NCBI GenBank assembly: GCA_026225415.1
Contig: JAMFSS010000011.1
Location: forward strand, 62,001 to 126,000
Direction of reading: 5' to 3'
Length of the DNA: 64,000 bases
Origin: Alphaproteobacteria bacterium
Lineage (GTDB): Bacteria; Pseudomonadota; Alphaproteobacteria; UBA9219
Part shown: positions 51,506 through 60,695 of the stretch, piece after piece
How the letters are laid out: the number at the start of each line of letters is the position of its first letter
How positions within the stretch are numbered: position 1 is the first letter of the stretch
Translations under genes and position numbers: made by a program
Notes under the pieces: generated by a model
What the model saw: the letters and a program-made list of their open reading frames with translations, nothing else
The model's database searches: none
What the model was told of the DNA's origin: nothing

Positions 51506-51640
51506 GCATCCTCAAAAAAAGGATGCCTGATGAAACCGGCCTCCCCGCCAGCCATGGATGAAAGGGAAACACCGGCTCCTCAGGGTTGTTGACGTACATC
51601 CCGCCTTACACGGGATGCCTGCAGGGACTACCATTTTGTA
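51506..51640 (+). ncRNA. candidate structured leader RNA / small RNA upstream of lolA
   Basis: Starts with GCATCCT-CAAAAAA-AGGATGC (51506-51526), whose 3' arm contains the AAGGA that would serve the small ORF at 51530. After the ORF comes CATCCCG-CCTTACA-CGGGATG (51597-51617) and a CCTGCAGG palindrome. The 3' boundary is uncertain. It could be a cis-acting leader of lolA, 110-220 bases downstream, or an independent small RNA. It might belong to a known alphaproteobacterial leader family that I cannot name with certainty; riboswitch cores I know (TPP, cobalamin, SAM-I, glycine) were not recognised. Confidence 0.5.
51530..51592 (+). CDS. 20-codon proline-rich leader ORF
   Basis: ATG 7 bases after AAGGA, encoding M-K-P-A-S-P-P-A-M-D-E-R-E-T-P-A-P-Q-G-C and a TGA stop. 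Five of 20 residues are proline, and P-A-P-Q-G-C lies at the C-terminus, a composition that could slow ribosomes near the stop. The ribosome site is inside the 5' hairpin, so translation may be gated by RNA folding. Inference from sequence only. Confidence 0.4.
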   Translation: MKPASPPAMDERETPAPQGC

Positions 51641-51727
51641 ACGAGACCTAAAGGATAAGGATAAAAAACCCAGCCAGCCCCCAAATTCCCCCTTTCTTTC
51701 GCCGCATTCTTCGCCCATCTTGGGGGC

Positions 51728-52354
51728 ATGAAAAAACACATCCTCGCTCTCGCGTTCATCACCTTATGCCTTGCGCCCGCCCCTTTGTTTGCGGCGGAAC
51801 AGGCCGCGCATTTATCCAATCAGGATAAATCCGATATCGCGCGCATAGAAAATTACCTGAACAATCTAAAAAATATTTCCGCCGATTTTATGCAAATCGA
51901 TGATGCGGGCGGCATTATGCATGGCACGCTTGATATATCGCGCCCCGGCAAAATGCATGTCGCCTATAACCCGCCCAACAAGGATTTTATCATCGCCGAT
52001 GGCAGTTTTGTGCATATCTGGGATGACTCTTTGCAAAACCAGACCAATGTGCCGCAGGGCAGCAGTTTGGCCGAATTTATCCTGCGCGATCCGGTTAAAC
52101 TGGCGGGCGATGTGACCATCACCAAAATCCAGCATTTCGCCGCCAAGATCGAAGTCACGCTTGTGCAAACAACCGACCCCGGCGCGGGCAGCCTGACCTT
52201 GGTGTTTGAAGACCGCCCGTTGAATTTGCGCCAATGGAAAGTATTGGACGCGGAAGGCCACAGCACCGGAGTCAATCTGCAAAATATGGAGGAAGTCGCC
52301 AGCTTCCCGCGCGATACTTTCGTGTTTGTGCCGCCCAATTTTGGAAAAAATTGA
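51728..52354 (+). CDS. lolA: LolA-family outer-membrane lipoprotein carrier protein
   Basis: 208 residues with signal peptide M-K-K-H-I-L-A-L-A-F ... P-L-F-A-A. Mature part is the LolA half-barrel: Y-L-N-N-L-K-N-I-S-A-D-F-M-Q-I, then D-I-S-R-P-G-K-M-H-V-A-Y and D-P-V-K-L-A-G-D-V. It chaperones lipoproteins across the periplasm from LolCDE to the outer membrane; several lipoprotein genes in this window (RlpA, MltB and others) would be clients. Leader C/T-rich with only a GGGGG before the ATG. Its stop overlaps the xthA start (TGATG). Confidence 0.88.
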   Translation: MKKHILALAFITLCLAPAPLFAAEQAAHLSNQDKSDIARIENYLNNLKNISADFMQIDDAGGIMHGTLDISRPGKMHVAYNPPNKDFIIADGSFVHIWDDSLQNQTNVPQGSSLAEFILRDPVKLAGDVTITKIQHFAAKIEVTLVQTTDPGAGSLTLVFEDRPLNLRQWKVLDAEGHSTGVNLQNMEEVASFPRDTFVFVPPNFGKN

Positions 52355-53142
52355 TGCGCGTTGCGACTTGGAACATTAATTCAGTGCGCCTGCGCATGGG
52401 TTTGTTGGAACGTCTGTCAGACGAAGCCGCGCCCGATGTGATTTGTTTGCAGGAAACAAAAACCATTGATGATACTTTTCCCCGCGCCGCCTTTGCCGCC
52501 AAGGGATACACGCATCAACATATCCTCGGCATGAAAAGTTACAACGGCGTGGCTATCATGTCGCGCTTGCCGCTTTCTAACACCGGCCACAAAAACTGGC
52601 ATAACCGCGAAGATTGCCGCCATATCTTCGCAACCCTGCCTAACAACACAGAAGTCCATTGCGTTTATGTGCCGGCGGGCGGCGATATCCCCGACCCGGC
52701 GGCGAACGATAAATTCGCGCATAAACTCGGTTTTATGGATGAACAGGCCGCGTGGTGGAAAAGCCGCAAGGACAAAAAACCGAAAATAATCGTCGGTGAT
52801 TTTAATGTGGCGCCATTGGAACATGATGTGTGGTCGCACAAGCAAATGATCGATGTCGTTTCACACACACCGGTTGAAATTGAAAAACTGACGGCGTGGC
52901 AGAAGGCGCATAACTGGTATGATGCCATACGGCATTTCGTACCCGAGAGCGAAAAATGTTATTCCTGGTGGAGCTACCGCGCGGCCGATTGGACCGCGTC
53001 AAACCGTGGCCGTCGTCTTGACCATATCTGGGTCACACCCGATCTTCAGCCCGCGCTCAAATCGCACATCATCCTGCGCGATGCGCGTGGGTGGGGGCCG
53101 AAACCGAGCGACCATGTGCCGGTGATGGTCGATATCGGGTAG
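52354..53142 (+). CDS. xthA: exodeoxyribonuclease III
   Basis: 262 residues, apurinic/apyrimidinic endonuclease of the ExoIII branch. W-N-I-N-S-V-R at the start, C-L-Q-E-T-K with the metal-binding Glu, G-D-F-N-V-A-P for the catalytic Asp/Asn, W-S-Y-R-A-A-D-W and R-R-L-D-H-I-W near the end, and the final S-D-H-V-P-V. ATG at 52354 shares bases with the lolA stop, so lolA-xthA are translationally coupled. Confidence 0.94.
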   Translation: MRVATWNINSVRLRMGLLERLSDEAAPDVICLQETKTIDDTFPRAAFAAKGYTHQHILGMKSYNGVAIMSRLPLSNTGHKNWHNREDCRHIFATLPNNTEVHCVYVPAGGDIPDPAANDKFAHKLGFMDEQAAWWKSRKDKKPKIIVGDFNVAPLEHDVWSHKQMIDVVSHTPVEIEKLTAWQKAHNWYDAIRHFVPESEKCYSWWSYRAADWTASNRGRRLDHIWVTPDLQPALKSHIILRDARGWGPKPSDHVPVMVDIG

Positions 53143-53148
53143 ACATTA

Positions 53149-53475
53149 TTATCGCGGCGTGTGACGCGTGGCGCGATGTTTGGTTGCTGGCCGCGCCCCA
53201 TCACAGGCACTGTTATCCACAATCACGCGGCCATCTGGCAATATCGTAACTGCAGCCGCCGTTTCGCCGCCCGTTTGATTATATGAGGTAACATTGCAGG
53301 TTGCATGAGGGGTGGATGTAGTTTGTTGAGTAGCATCGCCCATATTAATCGTTCCTGCCGTAATGCCGCCGCTCTGGCCATAAGATGTAACATTCTGCGC
53401 AAGGCTGGCAGATGGCAATCCAAAGACAGCTGCAGCTGAAGCAAGCGCCACAGCAAAATTATTTTTGTTCAACAT
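53149..53475 (-). CDS. small secreted protein with two internal repeats
   Basis: 108 residues: signal peptide M-L-N-K-N-N-F-A-V-A-L-A ... S-A-S-L-A, then two imperfect copies of N-V-T-S-Y-x-Q-(S/T)-G-G-x-T-A (about residues 28-41 and 61-74), one with a preceding cysteine, and a basic tail R-A-T-K-H-R-A-T-R-H-T-P-R. The repeats (Asn/Thr/Gln/Gly-rich, aromatic in the middle) vaguely recall curlin-type repeat units, but the spacing does not match and no assignment is made. Converges with xthA. Confidence 0.65.
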   Translation of the reverse strand: MLNKNNFAVALASAAAVFGLPSASLAQNVTSYGQSGGITAGTINMGDATQQTTSTPHATCNVTSYNQTGGETAAAVTILPDGRVIVDNSACDGARPATKHRATRHTPR

Positions 53476-53545
53476 ATTTAAGTCCCCATACAAATAACGT
53501 TATAGGTTTATAACAGATGAAATACTTTCCTCAAATAACCTATTT

Positions 53546-54514
53546 TTATCCATAAAAACCGCGATACCATTCAACAAAGCTGGCAACGCCCGCCTCGATA
53601 TTCGTGGTGGGTTTCCACCCCAAATCGCGCGTAGTGGATGCGATATCCGCGAAAGTCTTATACACATCACCCGCCTGCATCGGTTGAAAATCCATCACCG
53701 CTTTTTGACCCAAGGCATTTTCCAACACGGAAATAAACCGCATCAAATCTTCGGATTGCGAATTACCAAGATTATACAGCGCAACCGGCGGCGCACCGGT
53801 ATCGACAGGTGCTTTATCCAACGCCGCCACGACACCCGCAACGATATCGTCGATAAAGGTGAAATCGCGCCGCATCTTGCCGTGATTGAAAACCTGTATC
53901 GGCTTGCCCGCGATAATGTCACGCGTAAAGCTGAACGCCGCCATGTCCGGCCTGCCCCACGGGCCATACACGGTAAAGAACCGCAAGCCGGTCGTGGGGA
54001 TGCGGTACAGATGCGCATAGCTGTGCGCGATCAATTCATCCGCCGCTTTGGTCGCGGCATACAGCGACACAGGATGCGCGACTTCATCCCCCACCGCGAA
54101 CGGAATTTTGGTGTTGCCGCCATAAACGGACGACGAACTTGCATACACAAAATGTTTCAAATCCGGTATGTGCCGCGCCAATTCCTGCATCACCAGATGC
54201 CCGACCAGATTGGATTCAACATAGGCATAGGGATTTATCAGCGAATAACGCACGCCAGCCTGCGCCGCCAGATGCACAATATGGGTGATGCCTTGCGCCG
54301 CGAAACCAAGCATCGCGTCGCGGTCGGCAATATTGATTTTATGGAAGGTAAAATTCTTATGCGGCATCAGCAAATCCAGCCGCGCCTGTTTCAACGACAC
54401 ATCATAATAATCATTCAGATTATCGATACCGATAACATTATCGCCGCGCGCCAGCAAAGCCCGCGCGACATGAAAACCGATAAAACCCGCCACGCCTGTC
54501 AGCAAAATACGCAT
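53546..54514 (-). CDS. NAD-dependent epimerase, UDP-glucuronate 4-epimerase type
   Basis: 322 residues. Rossmann start I-L-L-T-G-V-A-G-F-I-G-F-H-V, then D-N-L-N-D-Y-Y-D-V-S-L-K, a signature of the UDP-GlcA 4-epimerase (CapI/LpsL) branch; catalytic Y-x-x-x-K in S-L-Y-A-A-T-K-A and F-T-V-Y-G-P-W-G-R-P-D-M-A. It would supply UDP-galacturonate for surface polysaccharide or lipid A. It stands alone between xthA and hemA on the minus strand. Confidence 0.9.
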   Translation of the reverse strand: MRILLTGVAGFIGFHVARALLARGDNVIGIDNLNDYYDVSLKQARLDLLMPHKNFTFHKINIADRDAMLGFAAQGITHIVHLAAQAGVRYSLINPYAYVESNLVGHLVMQELARHIPDLKHFVYASSSSVYGGNTKIPFAVGDEVAHPVSLYAATKAADELIAHSYAHLYRIPTTGLRFFTVYGPWGRPDMAAFSFTRDIIAGKPIQVFNHGKMRRDFTFIDDIVAGVVAALDKAPVDTGAPPVALYNLGNSQSEDLMRFISVLENALGQKAVMDFQPMQAGDVYKTFADIASTTRDLGWKPTTNIEAGVASFVEWYRGFYG

Positions 54515-54643
54515 GATACACCTGTGTCCGAAACACCCCTAAATTGCACAAAAACCGCCGAAATGCCCAGAAAAATCGCGACCCCTCTTGATACGCAGGT
54601 GATTTGGGTTTAGGCATGACCAACTGCTCAAGGATGCCCCACG

Positions 54644-55876
54644 ATGACATGGAACGCCGACGCCTATAACGCGCTTTTCGCCAGGGATATTGAGAATCTG
54701 AAACAAGATGGGCGTTACCGCAATTTTGCGACCATTGAACGTTTGCGCGGCGAATTTCCCGCCGCCCTGATGCATACCCCCCATGGCACCAAACGCGTCA
54801 CCGTCTGGTGTTCCAATGATTATCTTGGCATGGGACAACATCCCGATGTGTTGGCGGCGATGCAAAACGCATTGCATAAATGGGGCGCCGGTGCTGGCGG
54901 TACGCGCAACATAAGCGGTAACAGCCTTGTTCACACAGAATTAGAAACCGCGATTGCCGCATGGCATGGCAAGGAATCCGCTCTGCTGTTCAGTTCGGGC
55001 TATGTTTCCAACGAGGCGACGCTTTCGACCCTTATCAAAATGTTGCCGGGTTGCATTGTTTTTTCCGATGCGAAGAACCATGCGTCGATGATTGCGGGCA
55101 TGTCGCGCCACAAGGTCGAAAAACAGATTTTCCTGCATAACAATATCGCCGACCTTGAACATAAACTGGCGGCATCGCCGAAACATGCGCCCAAAATAAT
55201 CGCCTGTGAAAGCGTTTATTCGATGGATGGCACCATTGCGCCTCTGCGCGAAATCGGCGCGCTGGCGAAAAAATACGGCGCTTTGACTTATCTGGATGAG
55301 GTGCATGCGGTTGGGTTGTATGGCCCCACGGGGGCGGGTATTTCCGAACGCGACAAGGCGCAAGGCTTGTTTGATATTATCGAGGGGACATTCGGCAAAG
55401 CGTTCGGCGTTGCGGGCGGGTACATCACCGGTTCGCGCGTTTTGGTTGATGCCATCCGTTGCCATGCGCCCGGTTTTATTTTCACGACATCGATGCCGCC
55501 GGTTGTGGCCGCGGGTGCCTTGGCCAGTTTGGGTGTTTTAAAAACCGCAAATGATCTGCGCCTGCGTCAGCAAAAACAGGCCAATTATTTGCGCGCCGAA
55601 TTACGCGCCGCCGGTTTGCCCTTGATGGAAACCCAAAGCCATATCGTGCCGGTGATGATTGGCGGCGCCAAATGTTGCAAGGCGGTGGCCGATTGGTTGT
55701 TTGATTATGCGGATATTTATGTGCAGCCGATCAATTACCCGACGGTGCCCGTGGGCGAAGAACGGTTGCGCCTGACGCCAAGCCCGTTGCACACCGATGC
55801 GATGATCGATGATCTGGTGGATTCCCTGTGTACCCTGTGGGACCAACAGCATTTACCGCGTTTGAAGGTGGCTTAA
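54644..55876 (+). CDS. hemA: 5-aminolevulinate synthase
   Basis: 410 residues. PLP enzyme condensing glycine and succinyl-CoA to ALA, the C4 route to heme typical of alphaproteobacteria. [33 protein letters not shown] and the PLP lysine in G-T-F-G-K-A-F-G; the end Q-P-I-N-Y-P-T-V-P-x-G-x-E-R-L-R separates it from 2-amino-3-ketobutyrate ligase. AAGGA ribosome site before the ATG. Confidence 0.95.
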   Translation: MTWNADAYNALFARDIENLKQDGRYRNFATIERLRGEFPAALMHTPHGTKRVTVWCSNDYLGMGQHPDVLAAMQNALHKWGAGAGGTRNISGNSLVHTELETAIAAWHGKESALLFSSGYVSNEATLSTLIKMLPGCIVFSDAKNHASMIAGMSRHKVEKQIFLHNNIADLEHKLAASPKHAPKIIACESVYSMDGTIAPLREIGALAKKYGALTYLDEVHAVGLYGPTGAGISERDKAQGLFDIIEGTFGKAFGVAGGYITGSRVLVDAIRCHAPGFIFTTSMPPVVAAGALASLGVLKTANDLRLRQQKQANYLRAELRAAGLPLMETQSHIVPVMIGGAKCCKAVADWLFDYADIYVQPINYPTVPVGEERLRLTPSPLHTDAMIDDLVDSLCTLWDQQHLPRLKVA

Positions 55877-55883
55877 AAAACAC

Positions 55884-55912
55884 TTGACAAAAAAGTAATA
55901 CCGTATTACTAT
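55884..55912 (+). promoter_or_regulatory. promoter and operator of the toxin-antitoxin pair
   Basis: TTGACA at 55884-55889, 17-base spacer, TACTAT at 55907-55912. The palindrome GTAATA-CCG-TATTAC (55895-55909) covers the spacer and the start of the -10 box, an ideal place for autorepression by the AbrB-type antitoxin. With the -10 box ending 6 bases before the ATG at 55919, the mRNA probably has no leader. Confidence 0.75.
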
Positions 55913-55918
55913 TCGCCT

Positions 55919-56149
55919 ATGGAAAACGAGTCCCTCACCTCCAAATTGACCAGCAAAAGCCAGGCTGTCATCCCCCGCGCCATTCGGCGCAAGTTAGGTA
56001 TTGAGCCCGGCGACCGCATCCGTTACCGCGTGCGCGGCGAACAGGTTATCATTGAGAAAGTCACCACACGCAACGTGAAAGACGATCCCTTTATCACGTT
56101 TGATGAATGGGCAAGCGCGGCAGATGATACCGCTTTTGCGGATTTGTAA
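55919..56149 (+). CDS. AbrB/MazE-type antitoxin
   Basis: 76 residues. Swapped-hairpin AbrB fold: L-T-S-K-S-Q-A-V-I-P-R-A-I-R-R-K-L-G-I-E-P-G-D-R-I-R-Y, then V-I-I-E-K-V, followed by an acidic, disordered tail (D-E-W-A-S-A-A-D-D-T-A-F-A-D-L) that would wrap the toxin. It would repress its own promoter through the palindrome at 55895-55909. The toxin gene starts 2 bases after its stop. Confidence 0.9.
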   Translation: MENESLTSKLTSKSQAVIPRAIRRKLGIEPGDRIRYRVRGEQVIIEKVTTRNVKDDPFITFDEWASAADDTAFADL

Positions 56150-56151
56150 AT

Positions 56152-56493
56152 ATGGCGACACCAAAATTTTCAAAATGGGATATTGTCAAAGTCCCCTTTC
56201 CTTTTACCGAAGGAGTCGGCGATAAACGTCGTCCGGCCTTGATCGTCAGCACAAAATCATTGGCACAAGCCCAGAACCTTTATTGGCTCTTGATGATTAC
56301 CAGCGTTGTTGATCCTATATGGACAGGTGATGTGCCCATCCCCCATTTTGCCGCAGCCGGATTGCCCGTTGTCTCTATCATCCGCACCGCCAAAATTGCG
56401 ACCTTACAGGAAGATCGGATTTTGGGACGCATCGGCACATTGCCCCAAGCCGAAAGAAAACTGGTGACTGCGGCATTAGGTAAGTGGCTGTAA
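56152..56493 (+). CDS. MazF/PemK-type mRNA interferase toxin
   Basis: 113 residues. W-D-I-V-K-V-P-F-P-F-T-E at the start, K-R-R-P-A-L-I-V-S-T (the family R-P-A-L-V), then L-M-I-T-S-V and I-I-R-T-A-K-I-A-T-L near the active site. Members cut RNA and arrest growth until the antitoxin binds. Both partners look intact, so this is an apparently functional type II module inserted between hemA and gap. Confidence 0.88.
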   Translation: MATPKFSKWDIVKVPFPFTEGVGDKRRPALIVSTKSLAQAQNLYWLLMITSVVDPIWTGDVPIPHFAAAGLPVVSIIRTAKIATLQEDRILGRIGTLPQAERKLVTAALGKWL

Positions 56494-56495
56494 AG

Positions 56496-57506
56496 CTATT
56501 TCGCCTTCATCATCGCGATAGCGGTATCCGACATGCGGTTAGAGAAACCCCATTCATTGTCGTACCAGCTCATGACGCGCACGAAGGTGCCTTCGATCAC
56601 TTTGGTTTCCTTCAACGCGAAGATTGATGAACGCGGATCATGATTGAAATCGGTCGAGACCAGCGGTTCGCTGTAAGCACCCAAAATACCCTTGAGCGAG
56701 CCCGAAGCGGCCGCATCCGTAATCGCCTTGTTGATTTCTTCGACTGTCGTGGCGCGTTTCGCGACAAATTTAAAATCGACCACCGACACATTCGGCGTCG
56801 GCACGCGGATCGATGTGCCGTCCAGCTTGCCCTTCAAATTCGGCAACACCTTGCCGACCGCCTTGGCCGCACCGGTTGATGTCGGGATCATGTTTATCGC
56901 GGCGGCGCGGGCGCGGTGCAAATCGCTGTGCGCCGTATCGACCGTACGTTGATCGCCGGTATAGGAATGGATGGTGGTCATGAACCCGTGGGAGATACCA
57001 ATGGCCTTATCCAAAACAAACGCAACGGGCGCCAAACAATTGGTGGTGCAGGACGCGTTGGAAATAATCGTGTGTTCGGCCTTTAATTGGTCGTGATTGA
57101 CGCCGTACACCACGGTTAAATCTTCATCCGTCGCGGGGGCGGAAATCAAAACTTTTTTCGCGCCAGCCTTCAAATGCAAACCTGCATCATCGCGCGAGGT
57201 GAAACGCCCCGAACATTCCATCGCGATATCAATACCCAGATCGCCCCAGCCCAGCTTGGCGGGATCGGCGCTTTGCAAACCTTTGACGCGCTTGCCGTTG
57301 ATAATCAGATCCTTGCCATCCACCGCAACTTCGCCGCCGAAACGGCCATGAACGGAATCATATTTCAGCAAATGCGCGTTGGTTTCCGCCGAAGCCAGAT
57401 CATTGATCGCGACGATTTCGATGTCGTTGCGGTTGGCTTCGAACGCGGCGCGAAGAACCAGACGGCCGATACGGCCAAAACCATTGATGGAAACGCGGAT
57501 AGTCAT
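56496..57506 (-). CDS. gap: glyceraldehyde-3-phosphate dehydrogenase
   Basis: 336 residues. NAD motif [10 protein letters not shown], catalytic Cys in [12 protein letters not shown], the catalytic His in H-S-Y-T-G-D-Q, and W-Y-D-N-E-W-G-F-S at the C-terminus. Interconverts glyceraldehyde 3-phosphate and 1,3-bisphosphoglycerate. It follows tkt after 17 bases on the minus strand; the common third partner pgk is not in the window. Confidence 0.96.
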   Translation of the reverse strand: MTIRVSINGFGRIGRLVLRAAFEANRNDIEIVAINDLASAETNAHLLKYDSVHGRFGGEVAVDGKDLIINGKRVKGLQSADPAKLGWGDLGIDIAMECSGRFTSRDDAGLHLKAGAKKVLISAPATDEDLTVVYGVNHDQLKAEHTIISNASCTTNCLAPVAFVLDKAIGISHGFMTTIHSYTGDQRTVDTAHSDLHRARAAAINMIPTSTGAAKAVGKVLPNLKGKLDGTSIRVPTPNVSVVDFKFVAKRATTVEEINKAITDAAASGSLKGILGAYSEPLVSTDFNHDPRSSIFALKETKVIEGTFVRVMSWYDNEWGFSNRMSDTAIAMMKAK

Positions 57507-57523
57507 GACTTGCTCCTTATGTT

Positions 57524-59536
57524 TTACTTACCAGTTAGTTTTTGCGCCGCCGCAACAATCGCTGCGGTCGTGATGCCGAAATGTTCATACAGTTTTTCGG
57601 CGGGTGCGGATGCACCGAAACCCTTCATGCCGATAAAGATACCCTTGTCACCAAGATAACGATCCCAACCCATTTGTATCGCGGCTTCGACCGCAATGCG
57701 AGGTGCGGTGCCCAAAACAGTGGCGCGGTATTCCGCCGTTTGTTTTTCAAACAATTCAAAACAGGGCAGGGAAACAACCGCCGCCTTGATGCCTTTGTCG
57801 GCCAGTTGCGCGCGGGCTTCCATCGCCAAGGAAACTTCGGAACCGGTCGCCATAATGGTGACATCGCGTTTTTGGTCGTCGCCCGCCAGCACATAACCAC
57901 CGCGTGCCGACAGGTTTTCAGAATCTGCCTTGCGCAAAGTCGGCAATCCCTGACGCGACAGCGCCAGCAGACTGGGCGAAGTTTTGGAACGCAACGCAAT
58001 GTCCCAACATTCCGTCGTTTCAACACCGTCGCAAGGGCGCATGACCAACAAATTGGGAATGGCGCGCAACGCGGCCAGATGTTCAACCGGTTGATGCGTG
58101 GGGCCATCTTCGCCCAAACCGATTGAATCATGCGTCATGACATGCACAACGCGAATGCCCATCAATGCCGACAAACGAATGGCGGGGCGCGAATAATCGG
58201 CGAACTGCATGAATGTGCCGGCATAGGGAATAATGCCGCCATGCAACGCCATGCCGTTCATCGTGGCGGCCATCGCATGTTCACGCACGCCGTAACGAAT
58301 GTATCGCCCGTTATAGTTGGCGGGCGTTACATCGGTAAAACCTTTGACTTGGGTGTTGTTAGACGGCGTTAAATCCGCGCTGCCGCCGATTAATTCCGGC
58401 ACAACGCCCATAATCGCTTCCAACACTGCACCGGAAGATTGGCGCGTGGCATGTTTGGGTTTTTCGGTCGCCAGTTTTTCCTTCAACGCTTTTATTGCGG
58501 CATCGTAAGCTTCGGGCAAATCGCCCGCCATGGCGCGGTCGAATTCCGCATGGTCTTTATGGCCGTTGCGGCGGATTTTCCATGCGTCATGTTCCACATT
58601 GCCCCGCGCACCGGCTTCGCGCCACGCCGATAAAATATTTTCCGGCACAACAAATGCCTCGTGCGGCCATTCCAGTTGAACGCGCGTGGCGGCGATTTCA
58701 TCGGCACCGAGCGCAGAACCGTGGCAATGATGCGTGCCCTGTTTATTCGGCGCGCCGAAACCGATAATGGTGCGGCAGGCGATAAGCGAAGGTTTATCGG
58801 TGATGGCCAGCGCGTCATGCGTCGCCTTTTCAATCGCGACCGGATCATGCCCATCGACCGATTGCACATGCCAGCCATAGGCGCGGTAACGCGCCGCGAC
58901 ATCTTCGGTGAATGATAAATCAGTCGACCCATCGATGGAAATTTTATTGTCGTCCCAGAACACCGTCAGGCGCCCCAGTTTCAGATGCCCGGCCAATGAT
59001 GCCGCTTCGGCGCTGATGCCTTCCATCAGATCGCCGTCGCCCATCATCACGAAAGTGCGGTGATCGACCAGATCATCACTATAACGCGCGTTTAAAATCC
59101 GTTCGGCCAGAGCAAACCCGGTGGCATGCGCGACGCCCTGCCCCAACGGGCCGGTTGTCATTTCCGCGCCAATTTCCACATCATATTCGGGGTGGCCGGC
59201 GGTGTGGCTGCCCAACTGGCGGAAATTTTTGATCTCCCCGATGGTCATTTTCTTGAAGCCGGTGAGGTAGGCCAGCGCATAAAGCAGCATCGACCCATGC
59301 CCGCCCGACAAAATAAAACGGTCGCGGTCGGGCCAGGCGGGGTTAGCGGCATCGAAACGCAGGAATTTAGTCCATAACACGGTCGCGACATCAGCCATGC
59401 CCATCGGCATGCCGGGATGGCCGGATTTGGCTTTTTCCACCGCATCCATCGCCAAGGCGCGGATGGCGTTGGCCATATCCTTGTGCAAAGGATGGGCGGC
59501 GGGTGTGGGAGCAAGTGCGGCGGCAGCGTTAGGCAT
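57524..59536 (-). CDS. tkt: transketolase
   Basis: 670 residues. Thiamine-diphosphate enzyme of the pentose phosphate pathway. Signatures: S-G-H-P-G-M-P-M-G near residue 38, the TPP motif [13 protein letters not shown] (G-D-G ... N replaced by the family's variable segment), D-D-N-K-I-S-I-D-G, and [17 protein letters not shown] in the middle domain. Exchanges two-carbon units between sugar phosphates; cotranscribed with gap. Confidence 0.95.
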   Translation of the reverse strand: MPNAAAALAPTPAAHPLHKDMANAIRALAMDAVEKAKSGHPGMPMGMADVATVLWTKFLRFDAANPAWPDRDRFILSGGHGSMLLYALAYLTGFKKMTIGEIKNFRQLGSHTAGHPEYDVEIGAEMTTGPLGQGVAHATGFALAERILNARYSDDLVDHRTFVMMGDGDLMEGISAEAASLAGHLKLGRLTVFWDDNKISIDGSTDLSFTEDVAARYRAYGWHVQSVDGHDPVAIEKATHDALAITDKPSLIACRTIIGFGAPNKQGTHHCHGSALGADEIAATRVQLEWPHEAFVVPENILSAWREAGARGNVEHDAWKIRRNGHKDHAEFDRAMAGDLPEAYDAAIKALKEKLATEKPKHATRQSSGAVLEAIMGVVPELIGGSADLTPSNNTQVKGFTDVTPANYNGRYIRYGVREHAMAATMNGMALHGGIIPYAGTFMQFADYSRPAIRLSALMGIRVVHVMTHDSIGLGEDGPTHQPVEHLAALRAIPNLLVMRPCDGVETTECWDIALRSKTSPSLLALSRQGLPTLRKADSENLSARGGYVLAGDDQKRDVTIMATGSEVSLAMEARAQLADKGIKAAVVSLPCFELFEKQTAEYRATVLGTAPRIAVEAAIQMGWDRYLGDKGIFIGMKGFGASAPAEKLYEHFGITTAAIVAAAQKLTGK

Positions 59537-59583
59537 GGGAACCCCAAATTCGATGAGCGAAAGATGGGGGCAAAATGCCTGAT

Positions 59584-60645
59584 TTAACGCGGTTTTGCAA
59601 GCATTAGTAACGCCGCGCTCGCCACACGCAATAAGGGTTTGGGAAGCCAGATATTCAAGGGGCGAATGGGTTCAAATCTGCTTTTCGGTTCCACAAATTC
59701 CACCGGTTCAAATTTCTTTTCCAGCGCCAGAATATCGGCCTTTGCTTGTGTAACAAAGGCAGCAAATTCAGGTTGTACAACAACGGCCGGGTCTTCGTTT
59801 TCCGGTTCTTCGTTTTCAATGTAATAATCCAGAAAACCCTTAGCGGTTTCGGCGCTTAGCTTATACATGGAACACAGAGCTATTTCGAATTGCCGCATAA
59901 AGGGATAAAAAAGCGGATTTTCGGCATCAAGATTATTTGTCAAAGTACCAATCGTGCCAATCATGCCCGACAAATCTTTGTAAACCTCAGCCTTGTCCGC
60001 GTCTTCCAACGCCGCCGCCGCGCAAGTTATATCGACGGCTTCGGCAACATGCGTGATAAGCATTTCCGTTACTTGCGGAAGGACACCCGCCATGTCAGCA
60101 GCGTCGGTTATCTCGCGCATATAAATATTGATATCGGATCCCAAAAGATGGTCCAAAGCTTGATCCGCCGAATCATAAATATCCGTTCCCAAATCTGTAT
60201 CCAAATCAATCCACCTTGCGGCACAATGGTAGGTACGAAATACACGCTGATTAAACCCTATCCAGCCCGCTTCATTGTCGGGAACCATATTCGAAAAAAG
60301 TTGATGCAGGTCGTCGAAAAAATCATTCGCTTCGCGATTAACTCTGGCATCTGAACAATATTGATCGGCATAGGCGGCGATTGTCGCCGCCATAGGATAA
60401 AGGGCGTGATCATGCTCCGATAATATAGTGCGCGCATAAGACAATAATCTGAGCGAAAGATCGCGTGCCTTTTCGGGCGCGTTTTTGGTTATTTCGCGCG
60501 CGACAGTGCCAATTTCATCCAGCTTGTCATTGATGGTTAAATTATCGTGAATGGCGAGAACGGGTTCTGTTTCCGTTGTCGATAATTTGAAATAATCATC
60601 GAAGCCATTCGCAATGGCCAGTTGTTCTTGAAAAGAATATGGCAT
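59584..60645 (-). CDS. hypothetical protein, helical, 353 aa
   Basis: No family recognised. Almost wholly alpha-helical with many acidic residues (for example [11 protein letters not shown] and [14 protein letters not shown]), no signal peptide, and a hydrophobic C-terminal helix with basic end ([20 protein letters not shown]) that could attach it to the membrane. 47 bases upstream of tkt on the same strand. Its start overlaps or abuts that of the divergent dipeptidase. Confidence 0.65.
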   Translation of the reverse strand: MPYSFQEQLAIANGFDDYFKLSTTETEPVLAIHDNLTINDKLDEIGTVAREITKNAPEKARDLSLRLLSYARTILSEHDHALYPMAATIAAYADQYCSDARVNREANDFFDDLHQLFSNMVPDNEAGWIGFNQRVFRTYHCAARWIDLDTDLGTDIYDSADQALDHLLGSDINIYMREITDAADMAGVLPQVTEMLITHVAEAVDITCAAAALEDADKAEVYKDLSGMIGTIGTLTNNLDAENPLFYPFMRQFEIALCSMYKLSAETAKGFLDYYIENEEPENEDPAVVVQPEFAAFVTQAKADILALEKKFEPVEFVEPKSRFEPIRPLNIWLPKPLLRVASAALLMLAKPR

Positions 60646-60695
60646 ATAGATCGACCAATAATTTTTTAATCTCTGACCCAGTATCCCCGTTCATC

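Larger units (their letters stand above)
51303..51727. other. 425-bp non-coding region with repeat, promoter and structured leader
   Basis: Longest gap in the window. It holds, in order: a dispersed-type palindromic repeat (51350-51414), an AT-rich promoter region, a predicted structured transcript with a 20-codon ORF (51506-51640 or beyond), and a C/T-rich stretch leading to the lolA ATG. No protein-coding gene of ordinary size; a 75-codon antisense frame here is judged spurious. Confidence 0.7.

Noticed and set aside
51527-51570. Hammerhead-ribozyme-like CTGATGA ... GAAA
   Set aside because: The sequence between the two core motifs does not form stem II and no stem III/cleavage site arrangement follows; taken as chance within the small ORF.
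51512-51739. 75-codon minus-strand frame in the lolA leader region
   Set aside because: Antisense to the structured leader, cysteine/arginine-rich, no ribosome site. Its openness probably reflects conservation of the leader rather than coding.
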